This document shows positions 29,989 to 38,113 of a stretch of DNA of 45,521 nt, in pieces; position 1 is the first letter of the stretch, and every line of letters starts with the position of its first letter. The notes beneath the pieces are model-generated. The model worked only from the letters and a program-made list of their open reading frames with translations, had not been told where the DNA came from and ran no database searches. The stretch is from contig CAIRLC010000045.1 in assembly GCA_903879335.1 (NCBI GenBank), positions 1 through 45,521 on the forward strand, in the 5' to 3' direction. This DNA comes from an uncultured Pseudomonadota bacterium. Its GTDB lineage: Bacteria > Pseudomonadota > Gammaproteobacteria > Steroidobacterales > Steroidobacteraceae. A program made the translations under genes and the position numbers.

Positions 29989-30019
29989 AAAAACGCCCAA
30001 CCGAGAACGGTTGGGCGTT
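29989..30019 (-). terminator. rho-independent terminator of tRNA-Ala
   Basis: On the minus strand AACGCCCAACCG and CGGTTGGGCGTT form 12-bp arms around a TTCT tetraloop, followed by a T-run. It starts 6 bases after the CCA end of the tRNA-Ala gene. Confidence 0.93.
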
Positions 30020-30025
30020 AAATGG

Positions 30026-30101
30026 TGGTGGAGCGGAAGGGGATCGAACCCTCGACCTTCGCGATGCGAACGCGACGCTCTCCCAGCTGAGCTACCGCCC
30101 C
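30026..30101 (-). tRNA. tRNA-Ala (anticodon CGC)
   Basis: The minus strand folds as a cloverleaf. The acceptor arms are GGGGCGG and CCGCTCC (one G-T pair), the anticodon stem TCGCG/CGCGA holds loop TTCGCAT (anticodon CGC), and the T-loop is TTCGATC. CCA is encoded at 30026-30028. It decodes GCG, a frequent codon in GC-rich genomes. Confidence 0.95.
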
Positions 30102-30196
30102 ATACACGGGCCGCATGATAGCACCGGACCCGTCACTTGCAACCAACAATCCACTCACCAAAGCCCTAACATAGGGGCTTCTGAGCGAGAACCACG

Positions 30197-30670
30197 ATGC
30201 CCATCACGATTCGTCCCGCAAACCCTACTGACCGCGATTTCATAGCCGCCGGTAATATCAGTCTGGCCGTTGAAACAGAGGGGCGAGCCCCGCCGCTTGA
30301 ACTCGTCACCGCAGGCGTGGCGAACGCCCTCGCCGATCCGTCCAAAGGACGTTTTTACATCGCCGAGAACGAGGGTACGGCGGTGGGACAAGTCCTCGTT
30401 CAACGAGAATGGAGCGACTGGCGTAATGGCTGGTTCTGGTGGCTGGCGTCGGTTCACGTACTGCCCGCCTATCGCGGCCACGGGATCTTCCGGGCGCTTT
30501 ATGAGCACATCCGCGCCTTGGCTCGAGCCGATGAGTCGGTTTGCGGTCTTCGCCTCTACGTCGAAGACCACAATCACCGGGCCCTGGCCGTGTACGCCGC
30601 GCTCGGCATGCACGATGGCCATTACCGGGTTTACGAAGAGGACTTTAGGCCACCGCCCGAGTCTGCTTAA
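30197..30670 (+). CDS. GNAT-family N-acetyltransferase
   Basis: The 157-residue protein has the GNAT fold signature. A start of ITIRPANPTDRDFI is followed by beta4 plus acetyl-CoA-binding motif A (ASVHVLPAYRGHGIFRALYE, about residues 93-112) and motif B (LYVEDHNHRALAVYAALGM). The target, an amino group on a protein or small molecule, cannot be predicted. It is convergent with the phosphatase-like gene, with 6 bp between the stops. Confidence 0.88.
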   Translation: MPITIRPANPTDRDFIAAGNISLAVETEGRAPPLELVTAGVANALADPSKGRFYIAENEGTAVGQVLVQREWSDWRNGWFWWLASVHVLPAYRGHGIFRALYEHIRALARADESVCGLRLYVEDHNHRALAVYAALGMHDGHYRVYEEDFRPPPESA

Positions 30671-30676
30671 GCACGC

Positions 30677-31228
30677 TTAGGGCAGCGTCAGTTTCAGCAC
30701 AGTGGCCTGCCCCTGTTTGGGCACCGCGATGACGTATGCCTGCTCCGAATTCGGATCTGAAGTCTCGGTAGCCGTCACTCTCGGCGCCAAACCGTGTACG
30801 AGGGTCGGCACCATCGCCCGCGGGCTGACAACCAGCACGCGATGGCCCCGGTCTCTACGCAGAATGGATTCAACGACTGCGCTCGGTTGCATCGATGGCA
30901 TCCGGGTCACGGTGCCGCCACGCCGTTCGAGCAAGGGCGCAATCGTGGTCAGCGCCGATGGCTCTGCGCTGCTATAGATGTCATCGAAGCCAAAGCCATC
31001 CACCACCGCACTGGCGCGTTCAGCGAGTGCCTGAGCCCGAGTTCGCTCCTCAGGACTGAGCGCCCCATCCGCCTCGCGCATCACCACTACGATCGTAGTC
31101 GGCGCGGAGCGAATCCGCGCGGCATGCCACCACGCACCCAGCATGGCCATCAACACAACGACGGTGCCTGCGCCAAGGAAGGGTAAGAAAAACGTCTTCC
31201 GACGCAAGCTCGCGTATTCTTTACCCAT
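30677..31228 (-). CDS. membrane-anchored histidine-phosphatase-like pseudoenzyme
   Basis: The 183-residue protein has one membrane helix (about residues 13-34) followed by a histidine-phosphatase (phosphoglycerate-mutase-like) fold. The first strand reads VVVMREADG where active members have RHAE, the YSTPLRT segment is YSSAEPSAL, and the GHSNTVP segment is SPRAMVP. R51 is kept, but both catalytic histidines and the second arginine are lost. It is therefore probably inactive and may act in binding or regulation. An ATG 9 bp upstream of 31228 is also possible. It is divergent from the transglutaminase-like gene. Confidence 0.65.
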   Translation of the reverse strand: MGKEYASLRRKTFFLPFLGAGTVVVLMAMLGAWWHAARIRSAPTTIVVVMREADGALSPEERTRAQALAERASAVVDGFGFDDIYSSAEPSALTTIAPLLERRGGTVTRMPSMQPSAVVESILRRDRGHRVLVVSPRAMVPTLVHGLAPRVTATETSDPNSEQAYVIAVPKQGQATVLKLTLP

Positions 31229-31322
31229 GCCTCGCATCCTAACGCCGCCAAATGACAATTCGCACCTTAATCCAGACGACGTTGCCCCCACGCGAGCCGC
31301 AACCCCGGTGACTGATCCACTC

Positions 31323-32807
31323 GTGAACTCTTCATCAGCGCTGCAATTTCGCCGATCGGCGACGCGCCGGCTCGCGACCGCGGGCTTAGTCGCGCTCATG
31401 ACCGGCTTCGCGCTCCCTCCGTGCGCGGCTGCAGAATTCAGTCGATGGTACCGCATTGAATTGGACGGCCAAGCGGCCGGTCGCTTGCATGAATGGAGCG
31501 AGGACACCGCATCGGGATTGCGCTGGCACGCGCAACTGCAGATCGTTTTAGACCGCGCAGGTCACCGCGTCGAATTTAATCAACACACTGAAACGTTAGA
31601 GAACGCGGACGGCCTCGTGGAAAAAATCGTCGACGGCGACGTGGCTGGAGAGCGAGTCCACTTGGAGGCCCACGTCATCGACCATCACGTGCGCGTACAG
31701 GTGGCGACCGCTGGCGGTCACTCGGAACATGACTACCCCACGCCTCGGCTCATGGGGCCCGAGGCGGTGCGTCGGCAGACGCTCGAAAAAATGCGCGTCG
31801 CCCGCGACACGATCGCCTACCACGACGTTTCGGAGGCAACGGGCGAGCCGACCACCGTCGTCCGGGAGCTTACGACCAGCCTCACGCCCGACTCACCGAT
31901 CCACATCATAGAGCGCACGGAGCAGGACAGCACCGCGACGGAATTGACGCTCGACGCCGATGGGTACGTGATCGAAAGCCTGGAAGAGTCCCCGCTCGGT
32001 CACTTGACGATTCGGGTGGCTTCGGCCGCTATCGCCGAAGAAACCTGGCGCGGTGCACCGATACCACTCGCCGGCGAATTGCCATCGGCTGTCATGCTGC
32101 CTGACCCGCGCCGCATTGAGTCGCTGGAACTTCTCATCACGCCGCACCACGCGACATTACGCTCGTCTGACTTCGAAGGTCCCGGTCAACACGTACAGCC
32201 AGGTGCCGGGGCTACGTTTAGGCTTCGTACCGACCGGCCTGGAACGGATCCACTCAGTCATCAACGCCCCGTCATCGACGAGCAGCAAGCCAATGCCTTG
32301 TTCACCAGCGAATCTGCCGAGGTGCGGGAGCTTGCTCAACGACTCACGGTTGGGCACACAACGGATAGCGCTCGCATCGAGGCGCTGGTCTCGTGGGTGC
32401 ATCAGACCCTGCAATTTGATCCAGGCTTCGCGATCGCTGATGCGCTGGATGTGTTGCACCGGCGTCGCGGGACCTGCGTCGCGTACGCCACGCTCACAGC
32501 GACCCTACTGCGAGCCGCCGGCTTCCCGTCGCGAATGGTCTACGGCTACGCCTACGCGGACGGTAATTTTATCGGCCACGCTTGGACCGAGGTGTGGACT
32601 AACCAACGCTGGCGGGCCGTGGATGCGGCCCTCCATCAAGAATCGCTGGCGGACGCCGCGCGTATTGCGCTGGCCCGCAGCGACGGTGCATCTGGCCCAG
32701 CGTCAGGTTTAGATCGCCTGTTGCGCACCTTTGGCGCCTTCGATGTTGCGGTGAACGCCTACGTGCTCGACGGGCAACGGACAGAGCTCAACCGCCAGCC
32801 GCGTTGA
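31323..32807 (+). CDS. secreted transglutaminase-like protein
   Basis: The C-terminal part carries a transglutaminase-like cysteine-protease fold. The triad is Cys in RRGTCVAYA (about residue 385), His in IGHAWTEVW (about 419) and Asp in WRAVDAAL (about 433). The preceding 350 residues form a beta-rich domain that I do not recognise. A signal peptide ends at CAAAEF. The start is uncertain: GTG at 31323 gives 494 residues and a normal signal peptide, GTG at 31308 is similar, and the ATG at 31227 would add over 30 residues before it. Family members act as amidases, proteases or cross-linkers in the envelope. Confidence 0.78.
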   Translation: MNSSSALQFRRSATRRLATAGLVALMTGFALPPCAAAEFSRWYRIELDGQAAGRLHEWSEDTASGLRWHAQLQIVLDRAGHRVEFNQHTETLENADGLVEKIVDGDVAGERVHLEAHVIDHHVRVQVATAGGHSEHDYPTPRLMGPEAVRRQTLEKMRVARDTIAYHDVSEATGEPTTVVRELTTSLTPDSPIHIIERTEQDSTATELTLDADGYVIESLEESPLGHLTIRVASAAIAEETWRGAPIPLAGELPSAVMLPDPRRIESLELLITPHHATLRSSDFEGPGQHVQPGAGATFRLRTDRPGTDPLSHQRPVIDEQQANALFTSESAEVRELAQRLTVGHTTDSARIEALVSWVHQTLQFDPGFAIADALDVLHRRRGTCVAYATLTATLLRAAGFPSRMVYGYAYADGNFIGHAWTEVWTNQRWRAVDAALHQESLADAARIALARSDGASGPASGLDRLLRTFGAFDVAVNAYVLDGQRTELNRQPR

Positions 32808-32824
32808 CAGCCGGTTCGTAACCC

Positions 32825-32848
32825 GCTACCTTTATTAAACAAGGTAGC
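32825..32848. promoter_or_regulatory. palindromic operator upstream of padR
   Basis: GCTACCTT and AAGGTAGC are perfect 8-bp arms with an 8-bp AT-rich spacer. The right arm contains the AAGG ribosome binding site 7 bp before the ATG at 32852. A bound repressor would block transcription and perhaps translation, as expected for PadR autoregulation. Confidence 0.7.
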
Positions 32849-32851
32849 ATT

Positions 32852-33190
32852 ATGAATACAGAATCCAAGCTTGCTCCACTGCGCAAAGGCCTCCTCGAGT
32901 TCGTCGTGCTCAAATTGCTCGCCGGTCCGTCGCTCTACGTGGCGGAGCTGCTGAAGAGGTTGTCGGGCACCGACTTTGCCACTCAGGAGGGAACGCTGTA
33001 CCCGCTCCTCAGTCGCCTGCGCCGCGAGGGCCTCGTCGACTACGAATGGCGCGAGTCGGACCTCGGCCCTCCCCGTAAGTACTACCGCCTCACCGATTCC
33101 GGTCGCCAGCAACTGAGCGAACTGCAAAGTTACTGGGACCAACTCAACCAGACCCTTCTCGCTTTGGAGAGCGCCCCATGCGCCGAGTAA
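32852..33190 (+). CDS. PadR-family transcriptional regulator
   Basis: The 112-residue protein has the PadR winged helix: KGLLEFVVLKLLAGPSLYVAEL, then TQEGTLYPLLSRLRREGLV, and the wing GPPRKYYRLTDSGRQQL. A short C-terminal helix for dimerisation follows. It overlaps the PspC-domain gene by 13 bp, and such PadR/PspC-like pairs often form envelope-stress or drug-responsive modules. It probably binds the palindrome at 32825-32848. Confidence 0.93.
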   Translation: MNTESKLAPLRKGLLEFVVLKLLAGPSLYVAELLKRLSGTDFATQEGTLYPLLSRLRREGLVDYEWRESDLGPPRKYYRLTDSGRQQLSELQSYWDQLNQTLLALESAPCAE

Positions 33191-34410
33191 TCACGATCAG
33201 TCTGAATGGCAACGCGTATGCCCTTGAGGACGATGCCGCCGATGCGTTGGGCACTTACCTCGATCAGGCCCGCCGAGCGCTGGATCACAATGCAGACCGC
33301 GTCGAGATTTTGAGTGACCTCGAACAAGCCATTGCCGATAAAAGCCAGCGTTTTTTGGGATCGCACAAGACCGTACTGAATCGCACAGAGATCGAGCAAA
33401 TTTTGGCCGAGATGGGTCCCGTCGATGGCGGCAGTACAACTGAGGCGGATGCGGTGACCTCGGGTGCTGCATCGGGTCCGTCAAGCCCGCGGCGCCACAC
33501 GCTATACAGAATCCGCCAGGAGCAAAAAATCGGCGGCGTCTGTAACGGCCTTGCGGCGTACTTCGGTTGGGATGTCACCTGGGTTCGCTTGGCCTTTCTG
33601 GTCTTCGGGTTGGTCTGGGGTATCACCGGGGTGCTGTACCTCGCCCTCATGATCATTGTGCCGGTCGCCGAAACGCCCGAGGAGTTAGCGGCCGCCTATG
33701 GCGAGCCCTTCAATGCCCGCGAACTCATCGAACGCGCCAGACAGGATGCGGAAGATCTCGCTCGGCGTGACTGGCGACCGGAAAAGGCCCAGTTAAAAGC
33801 AGGCTGGGAGCGATCAAAATCTTTCGTCAGGACCGAGTTGCGGGAATCGCTGTCGGTTTGGCGGCAGAAGCGGTTGGATGCACGCCGCCGCCGCCGACAA
33901 ACGGCGCAGGGTGCCGCTCAAAACGCGGGCCCAGCGGCGGCCAGTGCTGCCTCGACCAACAGCCGATCCAGTCATCGCCCAGGCCCCATTCAGCAGGTGC
34001 TCGCCCTCATGCTGCTGGTGCCCTTGATCGCTGTCTTCGGCGCTTTGGCGCTCGCCTGGATCGGCGTCCTCTTCGTATTGGTCACGACGGGCACTATTTT
34101 CGGCATTTTATTGCCCTTGTCATGGCCGATCTGGCTCGTCATCTTGGTGCTGTTGCTCGGCTTCAGTCTGGTGACTTGGCCGTTTCGTCTGCTTCGGCAA
34201 ATGTTAGCGCCCGTAAGCCAACCGGCGGCCGCCAGCAGTGCCTTTTCCTTCATTGAATCCTTAGTGGCGATCGTGGCCTGCATGGCCTTGGTCAGCTGGG
34301 CCTACCATCACCTGCCTGCCATCACGGACATGGTCGACCAGCTCACGGCGCAGATCTCGTTATGGCTTGAGGAATGGCGCGCCCATGGCCAGATCCACGT
34401 GGAGACTTAA
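33178..34410 (+). CDS. PspC-domain membrane protein
   Basis: The 410-residue protein has an unusual N-terminal domain of about 90 residues (YALEDDAADALGTYLDQA, then a helical region with VEILSDLEQAIADK). A PspC domain follows at about 106-165 (LYRIRQEQKIGGVCNGLA, then one membrane helix). Next come a long charged region and three C-terminal hydrophobic segments (about 278-345 and 360-380). PspC domains sit in the inner membrane and sense or relay envelope stress. It overlaps padR by 13 bp, so the two are co-translated. Confidence 0.85.
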   Translation: MRRVITISLNGNAYALEDDAADALGTYLDQARRALDHNADRVEILSDLEQAIADKSQRFLGSHKTVLNRTEIEQILAEMGPVDGGSTTEADAVTSGAASGPSSPRRHTLYRIRQEQKIGGVCNGLAAYFGWDVTWVRLAFLVFGLVWGITGVLYLALMIIVPVAETPEELAAAYGEPFNARELIERARQDAEDLARRDWRPEKAQLKAGWERSKSFVRTELRESLSVWRQKRLDARRRRRQTAQGAAQNAGPAAASAASTNSRSSHRPGPIQQVLALMLLVPLIAVFGALALAWIGVLFVLVTTGTIFGILLPLSWPIWLVILVLLLGFSLVTWPFRLLRQMLAPVSQPAAASSAFSFIESLVAIVACMALVSWAYHHLPAITDMVDQLTAQISLWLEEWRAHGQIHVET

Positions 34411-34472
34411 GCTGTCTAATGCCGCGGCCACGGTGGCATGATGGTGACCCCTCCTAGGCTTGGGCACCTCTC

Positions 34473-36488
34473 ATGCGGAACCTTGGACAGACTACGGTCA
34501 AGCTCGCTCTGCTTTGCCTTGCAGCCCTTGCGGGCACGGTCACATTAGCCGCGAGCGTACCCTTGCCCGCGCCTCCCGGAACCGCAATCTGCAGCGCGGC
34601 CGGTGGCAGTCTCGAACTCATGAACGATGCCCTGCGCTATCGGTTGGGCGTTCGCGCTCAGTCCGTAGGCCGAGATGAACTGGAAAATCTCTGGACCGGC
34701 TCGACCCAATCACTGGATGGCGCATTACTGCGCCTCACGCTGGCCGATCGCAGCGTCATCGACTCCGACACGCTGCAGGTCATCGGCAAACCCACGTGCG
34801 AGCCATCACCGATCAGCGCTGAGGCCGCACGCGCCGCCGATCGGCTTCACGGCGCGGATCTGCACGTGGTCCTCGCCTCAACGGATGGATCCCTACGGAT
34901 CGATTACCGTGCGCGGCTGCGCGACGGCACGGGCTACATCCGGGAGCTGTACGAGATCAAATCCAGCACAGACCTGGCCGTGACGAAGGTGCAGTTGTTA
35001 GACATCCACGCGAATCAGGCGAGCGTAGCCGGCATGGCCAGTGGCTCACCGATACTCGCCGCTGACCGATACTTCGGCTTCGAGCATCCCATGAGCGAAG
35101 CGATCGTGGTGGGTGGTCGTGCCAGCGCCCTAGTGCGCCGCGTCTTGCCCTTGCGCGCCGAGGTACCCTTGCAGGTATCGACGGTGATCGGTGTAACCGG
35201 GCTGGAATCTCCCCGGCGCGGCTTTCAGGCCTATCTAGAGTCTGAGCGGGCACACCCCTTCAGAACCTTCCTGCATTACAACTCGTGGTACGACATCGGT
35301 TACTTCACGCCGTACACGGAGAACGAAGCTTTAGCGGTCGTCAAACGCTACAGCGACGAACTCGTGCAGCGTCGCGGGGTCAAGCTCGACTCATTTTTAT
35401 TTGACGACGGTTGGGACGATCACCACCGACTCTGGCAATTCCATGACGGCTTCCCGCAAGGGTTTGCCAACCTTCGCGACGCCACGCAGGCCATCGGCGC
35501 CGGGCCTGGAATCTGGCTGTCACCGTGGGGTGGTTATGGCCCACCGCGGCAAGAGCGTCTCGCCACCGCCAAGTCGGCCGGCTACGAGGTGGATGATCAG
35601 GGCCTTGCGCTGAGCGGTCCGCGCTACTACCCGCTCTTCCATGACACCGTCATTGATCTGGTCAAACGCTACGGCGTCAACCAATTCAAGCTGGATGGCA
35701 CGGGCAGTCCCGACAAGGTGACCCCAGGTAGCGCCTTTGATAGTGATTTCGCGGCGGCCTTAGACCTCATCCATGACTTGCGCGTTGCGAGCCCCTCGCT
35801 GTACATCAACCTGACGACGGGCACGTGGCCATCACCCTTCTGGCTTGCGAGCGCCGATTCGATTTGGCGCGGCGGTGAGGATCACGCCTTCCTTGGGAGC
35901 GGCACGGATCGACAGCGGTGGATCACCTATCGCGATGCAGATACCTATGGCGGCATCGTTCGCCAAGGACCGCTCTTCCCATTGAACTCGTTAATGCTGC
36001 ACGGCGTGATTTACGCCAAACACGCCCGCGGACTCAACGTGGATCCCGGACATGATCTCGCCGATGAGGTGTGGAGTTACTTTGCCTCGGGGACGGGCTT
36101 GCAAGAACTCTACATCTCACCCGACTTACCGAGTGCGCAGGAGTGGGATGCACTCGCTGAAGCCGCGCGCTGGGCGCGCGATCGTGCCGAGGTCTTGCGC
36201 GACGCACATTGGATTGGTGGTGATCCGGCGCGGGGTGAGGTGTACGGATGGGCCTCGTGGTCACCCAGCGCTGCGGTGATCGCACTACGCAATCCTTCGA
36301 ACCATCCGCAGCACTACAGCCTCGACGTCGCCAGCGCCTTAGAACTCCCCAAGGCGGCTGCGCACCATTTCCGCATCACCCGTCGCCATGGACCTAGCCT
36401 TGAGGGCGTTGCGCCCTTGAGTGGGATACGCACGGTGGAACTGCCCGCGCATGCGGTCGTTGTCTGGGATCTCATGCCCCTGCATTGA
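34473..36488 (+). CDS. secreted alpha-galactosidase-like glycosidase (clan GH-D)
   Basis: The 671-residue protein has a signal peptide (residues 1-27), an N-terminal beta-sandwich domain and a TIM barrel. The barrel begins FLHYNSWYDIGYFT. It carries FLFDDGWDDHHRLW (about residue 310), the nucleophile-bearing NQFKLDGTG (D near 408) and IWRGGEDH (about 465), a pattern of GH36/GH27-related retaining enzymes. A beta-domain closes the protein. The sugar specificity is unknown and a relation to GH31 or newer families is possible. Its stop lies 41 bp before sdpR. Confidence 0.8.
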   Translation: MRNLGQTTVKLALLCLAALAGTVTLAASVPLPAPPGTAICSAAGGSLELMNDALRYRLGVRAQSVGRDELENLWTGSTQSLDGALLRLTLADRSVIDSDTLQVIGKPTCEPSPISAEAARAADRLHGADLHVVLASTDGSLRIDYRARLRDGTGYIRELYEIKSSTDLAVTKVQLLDIHANQASVAGMASGSPILAADRYFGFEHPMSEAIVVGGRASALVRRVLPLRAEVPLQVSTVIGVTGLESPRRGFQAYLESERAHPFRTFLHYNSWYDIGYFTPYTENEALAVVKRYSDELVQRRGVKLDSFLFDDGWDDHHRLWQFHDGFPQGFANLRDATQAIGAGPGIWLSPWGGYGPPRQERLATAKSAGYEVDDQGLALSGPRYYPLFHDTVIDLVKRYGVNQFKLDGTGSPDKVTPGSAFDSDFAAALDLIHDLRVASPSLYINLTTGTWPSPFWLASADSIWRGGEDHAFLGSGTDRQRWITYRDADTYGGIVRQGPLFPLNSLMLHGVIYAKHARGLNVDPGHDLADEVWSYFASGTGLQELYISPDLPSAQEWDALAEAARWARDRAEVLRDAHWIGGDPARGEVYGWASWSPSAAVIALRNPSNHPQHYSLDVASALELPKAAAHHFRITRRHGPSLEGVAPLSGIRTVELPAHAVVVWDLMPLH

Positions 36489-36507
36489 ATCCTTGCGCAT
36501 GCATCAC

Positions 36508-36529
36508 TATTTCGATAATTTTCGAAATA
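36508..36529. promoter_or_regulatory. palindromic operator at the sdpR start
   Basis: TATTTCGA (36508-36515) and TCGAAATA (36522-36529) are perfect 8-bp arms with a 6-bp spacer. The last base is the A of the likely sdpR ATG. SdpR-type ArsR proteins are autorepressors, so this is the expected position for its own operator. Confidence 0.7.
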
Positions 36530-36798
36530 TGTGGGACGACGTGTATCGCGCATTGGCCGACCCGCAACGGCGTGCCATCTTGAAATTCCTCCGGCAGCGA
36601 CCGCGGCCTGCCGGAGATGTCGCGCTCGCACTGGATCTGGGTGCGAGCACGCTGTCCCATCATCTGAAACGGCTGCGCGAAGCTGACCTCGTCCGCTGTG
36701 AAAAACGCGGGATGCACCGTATATATTCGCTCAATTTCTCCGTCCTTGAAGATCTGGCCACTGATCTGCTCGACCTGCGGATCACGGAAAAAACATGA
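36529..36798 (+). CDS. ArsR/SdpR-family autorepressor
   Basis: The 89-residue protein matches the ArsR fold. It starts MWDDVYRALADPQRRAIL, has helix-turn-helix SLxxH-type LGASTLSHHLKRLREADLV, and a wing CEKRGMHRIYSL. No metal-binding Cys pair is present. This start gives the normal family length and beginning. An ATG 30 bp upstream is also open, and neither has a clear ribosome binding site. SdpR in Bacillus represses itself and sdpI until the immunity protein sequesters it. The downstream gene here is SdpI-like, overlapping by 4 bp. Confidence 0.85.
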   Translation: MWDDVYRALADPQRRAILKFLRQRPRPAGDVALALDLGASTLSHHLKRLREADLVRCEKRGMHRIYSLNFSVLEDLATDLLDLRITEKT

Positions 36799-37463
36799 CG
36801 TTGAAATTCTCGACCTTCCGCCACGCGTGGGTGACGCTACTCTCCATGCTCATCGTTCAGGGCTTGGCTTATACCCACCTCCCCGACTCAATGCCGATCC
36901 ATTGGAATGCGAGCGGTGAGATCGACGGCCATGGGTCTAAGCCGTGGGGCGCCTGGCTGACACCGATCATCTTCTGGCTGTTCACCATCCTCATGATGGC
37001 CGTGCCACGTTTATCACCACACCGTTTCTCGATGGAGCCTTTCGCTCGACTGTACGGAACCTTCGTCGCCGTGTTCGCGTGCTTCGGTTTTTGGTTGATG
37101 CTGCTGCAAGATGCGGTCGCACTCGGCTGGCCGGTATCCCTGCCGCGCCAGGCCTTATTTGCGGTCGGCATCGTGTACATGATCCTCGGTCACCGGCTCG
37201 GCAAGATCACGCGCAACTTCTATTTCGGTATCCGGACCCCCTGGACCATGGCCGATGCCGATGTGTGGGATCGCACGCACCGCTTGGCTGCACCGCTCGT
37301 GATGTTGACCGGGCTCGGCGTGGCCATCAGTGCCCAGTGGGATCCACGTGCCGGACTTGCCGCACTCTTGGGCGGTAGTACCGTAGGCTTTGGGGTGCCG
37401 ACCCTGTACTCGTGGTGGATATCCCGACAGCCCACTGCCCCTGACCCGCAAGACACACCATGA
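36795..37463 (+). CDS. SdpI-family membrane protein
   Basis: The 222-residue protein has a DUF1648-type N-terminus (LPDSMPIHWNASGEIDGHGSK) and about six membrane helices. It also has the SdpI hallmark GKITRNFYFGIRTPWTMADADVW. SdpI gives immunity to the SdpC toxin and recruits SdpR in Bacillus, while proteobacterial relatives have no known toxin. None encodes an SdpC-like toxin here. It overlaps both neighbours by 4 bp. Confidence 0.87.
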   Translation: MTLKFSTFRHAWVTLLSMLIVQGLAYTHLPDSMPIHWNASGEIDGHGSKPWGAWLTPIIFWLFTILMMAVPRLSPHRFSMEPFARLYGTFVAVFACFGFWLMLLQDAVALGWPVSLPRQALFAVGIVYMILGHRLGKITRNFYFGIRTPWTMADADVWDRTHRLAAPLVMLTGLGVAISAQWDPRAGLAALLGGSTVGFGVPTLYSWWISRQPTAPDPQDTP

Positions 37464-38110
37464 CCGCAGTCGACTACCTCAATCCCGATTTGCCGGACGG
37501 TCTCGCCACCGTCGATATGCCGGTGGTTGATGCCACGGAAGCAACGCTCCGCGGTTTTGGCCATCTAGTTGATGATTCGGACTCCTATCCGATCGAAATC
37601 GTCCGATGGCCGGCGCAAGGGTGGCGCCCGGTGGATGAAGGAACGGGCGACGAAGCGGGAACGACGAGCGGAATCTTCACCAGCGAATGGCAGGGCGACG
37701 TGCTGTACGGCCGCAACGAGGCCGTGGGCGGGCATTATGTGCTCGCGTACGCTACGACGCCCGCACAGGCCTCAGTAGACCACGCGCGAGCACCGCAACA
37801 GATGTTGCTGTGGCATGCCAACTATCACCCGGATGGCGGACAATTATTCTATCCGCTCGACCGCAAGCCCTTCTACGTGCCCTTAGCCTTACCCGGTGAT
37901 GGTGTACAGCCCGACGATTTCATCTGCTTTCGCTTCGATGGCTCGCAAGGTCTCTACATACACCCGAACATCTGGCATGAAGGCGTCTTCACACTCAGCG
38001 GCGCACAACGCTTCCACGATCGACAGGGACGCGTGCATGCGCGCGTCTCCATCGACTTCGCGCGTGAGTTCGGCTGCTTGCTGCGCGCACCGATCCTGAG
38101 CGTCGATTAA
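37460..38110 (+). CDS. ureidoglycolate-lyase-family protein
   Basis: The 216-residue protein resembles the cupin-like AllA/ureidoglycolate lyase fold. The motifs are LYGRNEAVGGHYVLA, MLLWHANYHPDGGQLFYPL, and the metal-side GLYIHPNIWHEGVF. True AllA releases urea from ureidoglycolate in allantoin breakdown, but no other allantoin gene is nearby, so the substrate here is unknown. Its start overlaps sdpI by 4 bp (ATGA), and its stop lies 3 bp from the stop of the convergent dioxygenase gene. Confidence 0.7.
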   Translation: MTAVDYLNPDLPDGLATVDMPVVDATEATLRGFGHLVDDSDSYPIEIVRWPAQGWRPVDEGTGDEAGTTSGIFTSEWQGDVLYGRNEAVGGHYVLAYATTPAQASVDHARAPQQMLLWHANYHPDGGQLFYPLDRKPFYVPLALPGDGVQPDDFICFRFDGSQGLYIHPNIWHEGVFTLSGAQRFHDRQGRVHARVSIDFAREFGCLLRAPILSVD

Positions 38111-38113
38111 GCC

